A stretch of DNA of 64,000 nt from CAWGHZ01 sp963775315 (GTDB lineage: Bacteria; Pseudomonadota; Alphaproteobacteria; MPNO01; DASWLB01): NCBI GenBank assembly GCA_963775315.1, contig CAVZIN010000009.1, positions 372,001-436,000 on the forward strand, given 5' to 3'. The notes under the pieces were generated by a model. The model ran no database searches. It was not told where the DNA came from and worked only from the letters and a program-made list of their open reading frames with translations. Within the stretch, counting starts at the first letter, position 1. Each line of letters starts with the position of its first letter. Positions 29,774-37,391 of this stretch are shown piece after piece. The position numbers and the translations under genes are program-made.

Positions 29774-30292
29774 ATGTTCGCCGCATTGCGGTTCTGGCTG
29801 GTGTCCACCCCCACCGCCGGGTTCCTGTTCCACAACGCGGCGCTGGGCGAGGGGCTGGTGGCGTCGGCCTCGCGCTTCAACTATGTGCGCGGCATCGGGC
29901 GGGCTGCCTCGCCCGCGCTCCGTCCCGGCTCCAACGCGCAGGAAGAGGCGTGGGAGACGGTGCGTCGGGCCCGCAACCGCATCTTGCCGAGCCGCGCCAA
30001 TTCCCTCTTCCTCTATGACGACCTGCGGGTGGTCCGCTACATGCTGGACCAGTGGTGCCGCGGCCAGATGCGCCACATCATCGAGGTCCGGGTGGTCAAG
30101 GGCGCGCGGTTGCACAAGGCCGACACGCGCTGGCTCGACTCGGTGGCCGACGAATGGCCGGCCCTGGCCGCCCGCTACTGGTCAGGCGAAATGACATCCG
30201 ACCCGTTGGCGGAGGTGCTGGTGGACGGGGCGATCTATATCCCGCGCTGGCGCGAGGCGCCCTTCGGCATCGGGGCGGGCCTGCCGCGGTAA
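29774..30292 (+). CDS. Protein of unknown function, basic, about 172 residues
   Basis: A soluble protein with RRARNRILPSRANSLFLYDD near residue 60 and a VEVRVVKGARLHKADTRWLD-like stretch after it (EVRVV here). The alternation of short strands with an S-R-x5-F/Y pattern is reminiscent of small DUF2441-type proteins, but I cannot assign it. The ATG at 29774 lacks a strong ribosome site. It lies between the lipid-fusion gene and the FNR-type box of the ABC gene. Confidence 0.55.
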   Translation: MFAALRFWLVSTPTAGFLFHNAALGEGLVASASRFNYVRGIGRAASPALRPGSNAQEEAWETVRRARNRILPSRANSLFLYDDLRVVRYMLDQWCRGQMRHIIEVRVVKGARLHKADTRWLDSVADEWPALAARYWSGEMTSDPLAEVLVDGAIYIPRWREAPFGIGAGLPR

Positions 30293-30301
30293 ACGCCCGC
30301 T

Positions 30302-30315
30302 TTGACGCACGTCAA
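30302..30315. promoter_or_regulatory. FNR/FixK-type box upstream of the ABC membrane gene
   Basis: TTGAC-gcac-GTCAA matches the Crp/Fnr-family consensus TTGAY-N4-RTCAA in both arms. It lies 71-85 bases before the ATG at 30387, a usual activating distance. Confidence 0.6.
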
Positions 30316-30386
30316 CGCGGCACGCGGCGGTTCGGGCAGTCTCGCGCTGCGGCCGGGCGCATCCGTCCCGGCGCAAGGGACGCACC

Positions 30387-31334
30387 ATGCCTGCCAACAT
30401 CTACCGCTACATCCTCAATTCGACGCTGCGGCGCCAGGTGCCGATCTGCCTCCTGACACTGGTCGTCGTCGGGCTTTCGATGGCGCCGCTCGAGCTGCAG
30501 CGGCGCATCATGAACGACGCGGTGGGCGCCCGCAGCGCAGGGCTGCTCGCCGCGCTCGGCGGGCTCTACCTCGCGACCCTGCTCGTCCAGGGCGCCATCA
30601 AGTACTGGCTCAACCTGGCGCGCGGCCGGCTGGTCGGAGACACCACGCGGCGGCTGCGCGAGGCGATCTACGCCCGCATCGGGCCGATGCTCGCCAACGG
30701 GCGGAGCGGCGACGAGGCGGGGCGTCTGGAAAGCGGCGCGGTCGTGTCGATGGTCGCGTCGGAGGCGGAGGATGTTGGCGGGTTCGTCGGCGATTCGATC
30801 TCGCTGCCGCTCCTCCAGGGCGGCACCGTGATCGCCGTCACCGGCTACCTGGTCTGGCTGCAGCCGCTGATCGCGAGCTTCGCCATCATCGTCTACCTGC
30901 CGCAGATCCTCGCGGTCCCCCGCGTGCAGCACGCGATCAACAGGCTCGCCCGGCTTTACGCGCGCCAGGTGCGCAGGCTCGGCGACCTAGTGGTCGAGGG
31001 CGCGGTCGACGGTGCCGCGGCCGCCGCCTACGCCGAGCCATTCGCGCGCACCGCGACCCTCGCCTTCGACACGCGGGTGCGCATCTACCGGCGCAAGTTC
31101 TTCCTGACCGCGCTCGGCAACTTCCTCGATGCCGCCGGGCCGCTCGCCATCCTGATGATCGGCGGGTTGATGGTCATCCACCGCGGCATCGACGTCGGCA
31201 CGATCGTGGTGTTCATCTCCGGCTTCCAGAAGATCGCCGGACCGTGGGACGAGCTGGTGAATTTCTACCGGGCCGCCTCGAACGCGCAGACCAAGTATGC
31301 GCTGATGCGCGAGACCATGCTGGCCGAGGGCTAG
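30387..31334 (+). CDS. ABC-transporter transmembrane protein without an ATPase domain
   Basis: A 315-residue protein with six predicted spans in the type-1 exporter pattern (the LLTLVVVGLSMAPLELQRRI start, GDTTRRLREAIYARIGPML coupling region, long helices). The nucleotide-binding domain that normally follows is missing. The stop TAG coincides with the TA target of an IS630-type element. Removing the element restores TAG G, so the protein was this length before insertion and is not truncated. A separate ATPase subunit would be needed, and none is adjacent. The gene is preceded by an FNR-type box. Confidence 0.8.
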   Translation: MPANIYRYILNSTLRRQVPICLLTLVVVGLSMAPLELQRRIMNDAVGARSAGLLAALGGLYLATLLVQGAIKYWLNLARGRLVGDTTRRLREAIYARIGPMLANGRSGDEAGRLESGAVVSMVASEAEDVGGFVGDSISLPLLQGGTVIAVTGYLVWLQPLIASFAIIVYLPQILAVPRVQHAINRLARLYARQVRRLGDLVVEGAVDGAAAAAYAEPFARTATLAFDTRVRIYRRKFFLTALGNFLDAAGPLAILMIGGLMVIHRGIDVGTIVVFISGFQKIAGPWDELVNFYRAASNAQTKYALMRETMLAEG

Positions 31335-31340
31335 AGCGGT

Positions 31341-32309
31341 TCACGCTTTGACGGAAGCGTATCCAGCGTTTGCGAAGTAGTTCTGGCATTCGGCCTCATC
31401 GATGGTCGTGACGAGGCAGCCGATGTGGCGCCAAGTGTCGTCGACGGTGCGCTTCTGTGCGGCGCGCATCCAGTGCTTGATCTTGGCGAAGGCCTGTTCG
31501 ATCGGGTTGAGGTCGGGGGAGTAGGGCGGCAGATACCAGAGCCTCGCGCCGGCGGCGCGGATCATCTGGCGGACGGCAGCTCCCTTGTGGGAGCCGAGAT
31601 TGTCCATGACGACGATGTCGCCGGGCCGGAGCACGGGCAGGAGCTGCTGCGCGACATAGGCGCGGCATTGGCCGTTGATCGGCCCGTCGAAGACGCAGGG
31701 GGCGGCGAGGCCATCCCAGCGCAGCGCCCCGAGGAAGGTCAGTGTGCGCCAGTGGCCGTGCGGCGCGAAGCCGCGCAGGCGCTTGCCCTTCGATCCCCAG
31801 CCGCGCAGCGGCGCCATGTTGGTCTTGATCCAGAGCCTGCCCCCGCGAAGGCGGGGGTCTCGTCGATGAAGACCAGGCGCTTCGGGTCGAGGCCGGCCTG
31901 CCAGGATCGCCAGCGTTGCCGCCGGCGGGCGACGTCGGCGCGGCCCTGCTCAAGGGCGAACAGCGTTTTTTTTGAACCGCAGCCCCTCGCGCCTGAGGAA
32001 TAGCCACACCGCGTTGTGCGAGACCTTCACCCCGCGCGCCGCCAGCTCGCGCTTGAGCCCGTGCAGCGTCAGGTGCGGCGTCTGGGCGATCCGTTCCACG
32101 ATGAAGGCGCGGTGCGGCGTCAGGATCGGCTTGCGATGTCCACCGACCTTACCTGGTGCGACCGAGCCCGTCGCACGATAGCGCTGCGACCACTTCACCA
32201 CCGTCGAAACGGCAACGCCGAACCGGGCCGCCGCAGATCGGCAGGTCTCCCCGGACAGAACCGCCGCAACAACGCGCTCACGAAGATCATTCGAAAGAGG
32301 TCGGGTCAT
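31341..32309 (-). pseudogene. IS630-type transposase, frame-disrupted
   Basis: The N-terminal part (32309-31950) has a helix-turn-helix region (MTRPLSNDLRERVVAAVLSG). The C-terminal part (31817-31341) has the DDE residues in VVMDNLGSHKG and the YLPPYSPDLNPIEQAFAKIK ending. The middle (DVARRRQRW, DPKRLVFIDET) lies in another frame. A run of eight A at the first junction shifts the frame by one; a 23-bp palindromic insertion at 31833-31857 shifts it again, and the outer parts share one frame. The A-run could be a slippage site, but the insertion splits the first catalytic Asp region from WIKTNMAPLRGWG, so activity is doubtful. Confidence 0.8.
31833..31857. repeat. REP-like palindrome inserted in the transposase gene
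   Basis: cccccgc-gaag-gcggggg (31840-31857) with a gagcctg flank interrupts the conserved codons for DET-WIKTN. Such short GC palindromes occur as dispersed repeats in alphaproteobacteria. Confidence 0.6.
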
Positions 32310-32422
32310 CGATGCTGGCCTCCGCTCCAGCCAGCATCTTGAATCACAAACGCCGCAAATCGGGAATCCCCTCCGATTCGCTCAAACAATGAACCGCTCT
32401 AGGGGCCGGCGCGGAAACGCGA

Positions 32423-32447
32423 AGGGGCGGATCGAAGACCCGCCCCT
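32423..32447 (-). terminator. Terminator-like hairpin after the universal stress protein gene
   Basis: Eight-bp arms aggggcgg / ccgcccct separated by nine bases. Read on the minus strand the stem is followed by TCGCGTTT. It lies 28 bases past the stop. Confidence 0.55.
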
Positions 32448-32474
32448 GCGGCCGTGGAACCGGTTATGCGCCGG

Positions 32475-33008
32475 CTACTTCACGGTCAGGACGGCGCAGG
32501 TGGCGCGCGCGCTCACCTTGTGCGACACGCTGCCGAGCAGCAGCCCCTTCACCTCGCCAAACCCCCGCGTGCCCATGACGATCAGGTCGGCCTTCTCGCG
32601 CCGCGCCGCCTCGACCACGGCCTCGCCCGGATCGCCGTCGGTCAGCGCGGTCGTGACTTTATTGACACCGGCGGCCTTGGCCGTCTGCTCGGCCCGCTCG
32701 AGGACCTGGCGGCCGATCGGCTCCAGCAGTTCGCGTGGCGCCGGGATCGGCCCGTAGCTGCCGGCCATGCCGGCGGTCGCCATGGCCGACTGGATGTCGA
32801 TCTCGTAATTGTCGAGCAGCTCGCGCTGCTCCTTGCTGAGGCCGCGCTTGACGGCCAGCTTTCGCAGCGTCTCGGAGCTCGCGTCGCGCAGCAGCACGTG
32901 CAGCACGACGAGGCGCGCATCGAACTTGGCGCCGATCTCGGACGCGAGCGCCAGCGCCTTCTTGGCGTGGTCGGAGCCGTCGAAGGCGACGACGATGGTG
33001 CGAATCAT
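32475..33008 (-). CDS. Universal stress protein (UspA family)
   Basis: A 177-residue cytosolic protein. It opens with IVVAFDGSDHAKKALALA and ends with the nucleotide-binding pattern GTRGFGEVKGLLLGSVSHKV (G-x2-G-x9-G-S), so it probably binds ATP. It is slightly longer than single-domain Usp because of an insert at residues 50-95. The FNR/FixK-type box at 33086 lies 78-91 bases upstream of its start, in keeping with Usp genes induced at low oxygen in other proteobacteria. Confidence 0.92.
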   Translation of the reverse strand: MIRTIVVAFDGSDHAKKALALASEIGAKFDARLVVLHVLLRDASSETLRKLAVKRGLSKEQRELLDNYEIDIQSAMATAGMAGSYGPIPAPRELLEPIGRQVLERAEQTAKAAGVNKVTTALTDGDPGEAVVEAARREKADLIVMGTRGFGEVKGLLLGSVSHKVSARATCAVLTVK

Positions 33009-33085
33009 AGGCTATTCTCCCCCTCTCGCGGACCGCCGCGGCCCGTGCGGAATGCTTCTAATTACCATGCCGCAGGGCGCGACCG

Positions 33086-33099
33086 TTGACGTAAATCAA
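33086..33099. promoter_or_regulatory. FNR/FixK-type box between stress-protein and MFS genes
   Basis: TTGAC-gtaa-ATCAA fits TTGAY-N4-RTCAA. It lies in the divergent gap and could serve either gene. Distance to the stress-protein start is 78 bases, to the MFS start 108. Confidence 0.65.
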
Positions 33100-33207
33100 G
33101 CGCCGATTGGCCCTGTCCCGCGAATCACCGGCGGATGTAACATGGCGCCGAATCAGGACGCCGGGACGGTGGCAAGAGCACCGCCGGGCATGGGGGAGGA
33201 ACGCGAC

Positions 33208-34590
33208 ATGGCCACCATCGGGAGGGCCGCCGGCGGCGCCGGCAGCCTACGGGAAATCAACGCGCGTCTGGAGCGGCTGCCTTACAACTCGTGGCACACG
33301 AAGATGCGCCTCATCTTCGGCACCGCCTGGTTCTTCGACGCCTTCGATTCGCTCGCCATCGCCATCGTCCTGCCCGCCCTGATCGGCATGTGGAAGCTGC
33401 ACCCGGAGCAGATCGGCGGGCTGATCTCGATCGGCTTCGCGGGCCAGCTCGTCGGCTCGATCGTCGCCGGCTGGGCGGCCGAGCGCTGGGGCCGCATCCC
33501 GACCGCCATGGTCACGCTGCTGATCTTCACCCTGGGGTCGCTGGCCTGCGCGTTCGTCGTAACGTACGACCAGCTCTTCTGGGTGCGGTTCGTGCAGGGG
33601 CTGGGGCTCGGCGGCGAGGTGCCGATCATGGCCGCCTACGTCAACGAGTTCGCCAAGGCGGAGCGGCGCGGCCGGTTCTCGCTCGGCCTCCAGGTGCTGT
33701 TCGCCATCGGTCTGTTCATCTGCGCGCTCGCCGGCATCTGGGTTGTGCCGCATATCGGCTGGCGGTGGATGTTCGTCATCGGCGCTGTGCCGGCGCTCGC
33801 CGTGTTCCCGATGCGCTCGATGCTGCCCGAATCGCCCCGCTGGCTGGCGAGCAAGGGCCGCGGCGTGGATGCCGTGCGCGCGATCGAGCGCATCGAGCAG
33901 GTCGCGGTCGCCGAAGGCAAGCCGCTACCGCCCTTGCCGGCCGAGCTGCCGCCGGTGGTCGAGGCCCAGACGCGGTTCGGCGATCTGTTCAAGGGGCTCT
34001 ATTCCAAGCGCACCATCGTGATCTGGCTCCTCTGGATCTGCGCCTACTTCATCACCTACGGCCTCACGGCCTGGGCGCCGTCGCTGTTCCGCACGGTCTA
34101 CAAGCTGCCGCTGCAGCAGTCGCTGACCTACGGTTTCGTCCTGCAAGGCATCGGGCTGATCGGCGCGTTCGCCACCGTCTGGCTGCTCGACGCGATCGGC
34201 CGCAAGAGGCTGTTCTCGATCGGCTTCCTGATCGGCTGCCTGCCGCTGCTGGCCTTCCTGTTCCTTGGCCAGGTCTCGGCCCCCGTCGTGCTGGTGATGG
34301 TCGCCAGCGGCTTTGCCTTCATCAGCCCGCTGGCGCTCGGCCTCGCCACCTACACCGCCGAGAGCTACCCGAACCACATGCGGGCGCTCGGCGGCGGCGT
34401 CGCCGGGGCGTGGCAGCGCGGCGCGTCGATCGTCGGCCCGCTGCTGGTCGGATACGTCCTGCCGCACTACGGCATCAACTCCGTGTTCGTGATGTTCGGG
34501 GCGTTCGCTTTGGTTGGCGGGATCATCTGCGTCTCGTTCGCGACCGAGACGCGCGGGCGGGTGCTCGAGGAGCTCTCGCCCACCCTGTAA
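33208..34590 (+). CDS. MFS transporter, sugar/aromatic-acid-porter type
   Basis: A 460-residue protein with twelve spans. Signatures include GWAAERWGRIPTAMV (loop 2-3), PESPRWLASKGRG after helix 6 and LDAIGRKRLFSIG (loop 8-9). The PESPRWL motif and the central cytosolic loop place it with metabolite:H+ symporters such as sugar porters and aromatic-acid transporters. GGGGAGGA precedes the ATG. The substrate is unknown. It ends at a strong terminator shared by the convergent phoH. Confidence 0.88.
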   Translation: MATIGRAAGGAGSLREINARLERLPYNSWHTKMRLIFGTAWFFDAFDSLAIAIVLPALIGMWKLHPEQIGGLISIGFAGQLVGSIVAGWAAERWGRIPTAMVTLLIFTLGSLACAFVVTYDQLFWVRFVQGLGLGGEVPIMAAYVNEFAKAERRGRFSLGLQVLFAIGLFICALAGIWVVPHIGWRWMFVIGAVPALAVFPMRSMLPESPRWLASKGRGVDAVRAIERIEQVAVAEGKPLPPLPAELPPVVEAQTRFGDLFKGLYSKRTIVIWLLWICAYFITYGLTAWAPSLFRTVYKLPLQQSLTYGFVLQGIGLIGAFATVWLLDAIGRKRLFSIGFLIGCLPLLAFLFLGQVSAPVVLVMVASGFAFISPLALGLATYTAESYPNHMRALGGGVAGAWQRGASIVGPLLVGYVLPHYGINSVFVMFGAFALVGGIICVSFATETRGRVLEELSPTL

Positions 34591-34616
34591 CCGGCGCACC
34601 CCGCCCGAGACGAAAG

Positions 34617-34651
34617 GAAGGCCCGGGCCAGCCCCGGGCCTTCGCTTTTTT
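34617..34651 (+). terminator. Intrinsic terminator after the MFS gene
   Basis: A ten-bp stem gaaggcccgg / ccgggccttc followed by GCTTTTTT. The T-run overlaps the end of phoH on the opposite strand. Confidence 0.85.
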
Positions 34652-35381
34652 ACAACACCGACAGCATGGCCGCGACCATCGGGTGACGCACCACGTCCTG
34701 GTCGGTCATCCGGATCACGGCGACGCCCGCCATGCCGTCGAGCCGGCCGGCGATCTCGGTGAGGCCCGAGAGGCCCGGCAGCAGGTCGTTCTGGTCGGGA
34801 TCGCCGGTCAGCACCATGGTCGACTGCCAGCCAAGCCGGGTGAGCAGCATCTTGAGCTGGCCGAAGGTGCAGTTCTGCGCCTCGTCGATGATGACGGCGG
34901 CGTGGTTGAGCGTCCGGCCGCGCATATAGGCGACGGGCGCGACCTCGACCGTCCCGTCGGCGATCATGGCGCGCAGCCGCTTGCCGCCCAGCCGCTCGCC
35001 CAGCGCATCGGTGATCGGGCGCAGGTACGGCGCCAGCTTGGCGTGCAGGTCGCCCGGCAGGTAGCCCAGATTCTCGCCCGCCTCGACCGCCGGGCGACAG
35101 AGCACGAGGCGCCGGACCTCGCCCGCCTCCAGCGCCTCGACAGCCTTGGCGATGGCGAGGAAGGTCTTGCCGGTGCCGGCCGGCCCGAGCGCGATGACCA
35201 CCCGCGCGCTCTCCAGCGCCTCGACCAGGGCCGCCTGGTTCGCGCTTTTGGGCCGCACGTTGCGGACATAGCGGCCGGCGGCATGGTCACGGTCGCGCGG
35301 CAGCGGGGGCTCGATATCGGCGAACAAAGGATGGATGCCGGCGGACTCGTGGCCGGCCTTGCGCGCGCTACGCTTGCCCAA
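34650..35381 (-). CDS. PhoH-family ATPase
   Basis: A 243-residue P-loop protein. Walker A GPAGTGKT lies at residues 66-73, LVLCRPAVEAGENLGYLPGD is family-specific, Walker B is VIIDEAQN, and LTGDPDQND is the sensor-like motif. PhoH proteins are linked to RNA metabolism (YbeZ-type partner of YbeY). I place the start at a TTG at 35381 because GGAGG lies 5 bases upstream and the coded GKRSARK start is basic. An in-frame ATG at 35558 would add 59 low-quality residues. Confidence 0.85.
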   Translation of the reverse strand: MGKRSARKAGHESAGIHPLFADIEPPLPRDRDHAAGRYVRNVRPKSANQAALVEALESARVVIALGPAGTGKTFLAIAKAVEALEAGEVRRLVLCRPAVEAGENLGYLPGDLHAKLAPYLRPITDALGERLGGKRLRAMIADGTVEVAPVAYMRGRTLNHAAVIIDEAQNCTFGQLKMLLTRLGWQSTMVLTGDPDQNDLLPGLSGLTEIAGRLDGMAGVAVIRMTDQDVVRHPMVAAMLSVL

Positions 35382-35709
35382 ATTGACCTCCGCATGTGGC
35401 TGGGGCGCCCGGGGCCCGCGCGCGACAGGGCGGCCGCAATGGCGGCCGGTGGGTCGGACGGGGGCGAGGCAGGTGGACTCGGCACCCGAGGGAGCGGTCG
35501 GAAACGACGAGGAACCGACGGGCCAGAGCCATGGGACCGAACTTAGGGTCACGGCCATGAAGCTATCATGACAGCCGATTCGCCGCTGCCGCGATCGGCT
35601 GTCCGGGCGGCCCCCGGTCCGTTCGCGCCCCTCCCCTCGCAATCCGCCCCCGGGGCCCGAATCAGCCACCTCCCGGCCCAGGGCGGGGGGTCCGGGGGCC
35701 AGGAATTGC

Positions 35710-35738
35710 TTGCGCCCCAAGGTAAAATGTTCTTGTAT
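35710..35738 (+). promoter_or_regulatory. Candidate promoter of the first porin
   Basis: TTGCGC, 17 bases, TTGTAT. It lies 138 bases before the porin start, leaving a long leader. The rest of 35382-35875 shows no gene I can support. Confidence 0.3.
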
Positions 35739-35875
35739 CGTGAACGGTGTGAGGCTATTTTGCGCCGTTAGATCACGGCTCGAGGAGCCGTTGTCGCCAG
35801 AACGGCCGACGTTTTGTCGTCGTTAACGTCTCCGGTGCGATAACGCTATCGGTCACCTGAGCAAGTGGAGGGGAT

Positions 35876-37145
35876 ATGAAAAAGGGACTCTTGACGACCT
35901 CGGCGCTCGTCGCGGCGGGGATGTTTAGCTTGGCCGGTCACGCTGACGCCCAGATGATGAAGGGGCAGAATCCGGTCCAGCTCAAGGTCGGCGGCTACAT
36001 GGAGCAGTTCGTCGGCGCGGCCTTCCAGCGGCCGAACCAGGATACAGGCGTCCACGCTTCGGGCGTGGTCGACCAGCAGACCGAGGCGGAAATCCATTTC
36101 ACCGGTCAGGCTCGCCTCGATAACGGGCTTCAGATCCGGGCCCACGTCGAGTTCGAAGTGGCCGGCAGCCCCGGCAACGAGATCGACGAGCAAACTCTGA
36201 CCCTGCGCAACGGGTTCGGCCAGGTCATCCTGGGCAACGAAGACCCCGTATCGTCGCTGATGGTCACCGGCTATGCGACACCGTTCGTCACCTCGGCTGG
36301 CGGCTCGCTGACGTATGACGTTCTGCCGTGGGTCCCGCTGCCCACGCAGCGCGGCACGGGTGCGTTCGGTGCGGCGACCACCGGCGCGCTGCTCGAACTC
36401 CAAGCTGGAGTCGTTCGACAACGACGCGAGCAAGATCACCTACGTCTCGCCGCGCATCGGCGGGCTGCAGGTCGGCTTCTCGTACGTGCCCGACAGCAGC
36501 CAGCAGCTCCAGACCGGCGGTGCGCTCCTGCGCAACCTGCCGCACGCGGCGCCGCTCGTCGGCGGCTGGACCAACGGGTATGCGGTCGCGACGAACTACA
36601 CCTTCGCGATCGATGCCTTCAAGGTCGGCCTCGCCGCCGGCTACGAGCACGCCCAAGGTTCGGGCAATCCGAACGCCGGCACCTCGCCCGACAATCCCTG
36701 GCAGGCGGGTGGCGGTGCGCGGGTCGACTACGGGCCGCTACGTGCGATCGTCGGCTACAAGCGCGTGTCCGGCGTGATCGCCGGCAGCATCGGCGGCGTC
36801 GCGGGCAACGCGGCCGGCACGACCTTCGACTCGCAGCCCGGCCCGAACGCCACGCACTCGCAGAATGGCCACATGTGGATGGCCGGCGGGATGTACACCT
36901 TCGGCCCCAACGCGGTCAGCCTCGACTGGCAGCGCGGACAGGAGGACGGCATCATCGGCTCGCCGAGGCCGGAGAAGCTGACGATCGTCAGCGCGGGATA
37001 TGGGCGTCACCTCGCCCCGGGCATCCGGGCGGCGGCGAACCTGTTCTACATGGACTACACCGGCCAGCCCGGCGCCACTGCGGCGACCGAAATCCCGGGC
37101 AATCGCGGCTGGGGCGTCGCCACCTCGTTCCGCCTCGACTTCTAG
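35876..37145 (+). pseudogene. Porin, first copy, broken by a one-base insertion
   Basis: Reads as an outer-membrane porin with a signal peptide (MKKGLLTTSALVAAGMFSLA, cleavage after HADAQ) and beta-strand repeats. Near 36396 it carries one extra A (ctcgaactcc against ctcgactcc in copy 2), which shifts the frame at residue about 174. The remaining strands continue in the next frame to the correct stop at 37145, ending in the Phe typical of outer-membrane barrels. Apart from this the copy is intact and very close to the downstream copy. A sequencing error or phase-variable tract cannot be excluded. Confidence 0.8.
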
Positions 37146-37200
37146 CGAGAACGGACCGGCGGACGCTGCCGCGCCCGCCGGCCGCACCGGAGACTTCAAC

Positions 37201-37235
37201 GGCCCGCCTCCTCCCGGAGGCGGGCCGATTGTTTT
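37201..37235 (+). terminator. Intrinsic terminator after the first porin
   Basis: ggcccgcctcc / ggaggcgggcc with a four-base loop, followed by GATTGTTTT. Confidence 0.85.
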
Positions 37236-37301
37236 CGATCGGGACGCACATCGTCGCCGATAGCGGATTGTGTTCTAACGCCAAAGTGAACCCCCGCCGA
37301 T

Positions 37302-37374
37302 TTACCTGGTTAAGACATCCGCTCTATAAAGACGGGCCTGTAACATTGGCTTTGGCGCGGCAAGACATCTTGCC
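37302..37374 (+). promoter_or_regulatory. Candidate promoter and operator-like dyad of the second porin
   Basis: TTACCT (37302-37307), 17 bases, TATAAA (37325-37330). In the leader, GGCAAGA-ca-TCTTGCC (37359-37374) is a perfect 7-bp inverted repeat just before the ribosome site GGAGGGG. The first porin lacks this dyad. Confidence 0.4.
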
Positions 37375-37391
37375 TGCGTCGTGGAGGGGAT

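Larger units (their letters stand above)
31334..32399 (-). mobile_element. IS630-family insertion sequence, 1,066 bp
   Basis: The terminal inverted repeats begin gagcggttca at both ends (31334-31343 and complement of 32390-32399), with looser matching for about 15 bases more. TA flanks both sides (31332-31333 and 32400-32401), the target duplication of this family. The transposase runs on the minus strand in broken frames. The left TA belongs to the stop codon of the ABC membrane gene. Confidence 0.92.

Noticed and set aside
30387..31334. ABC gene truncated by the insertion sequence
   Set aside because: Removing the element and one TA restores TAG at the same codon, so the stop pre-dates the insertion.
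34650..35720. Longer PhoH starting at 35720 or 35558
   Set aside because: The added residues are Arg/Pro/Gly-rich and non-conserved in character. A ribosome site instead points to the TTG at 35381.
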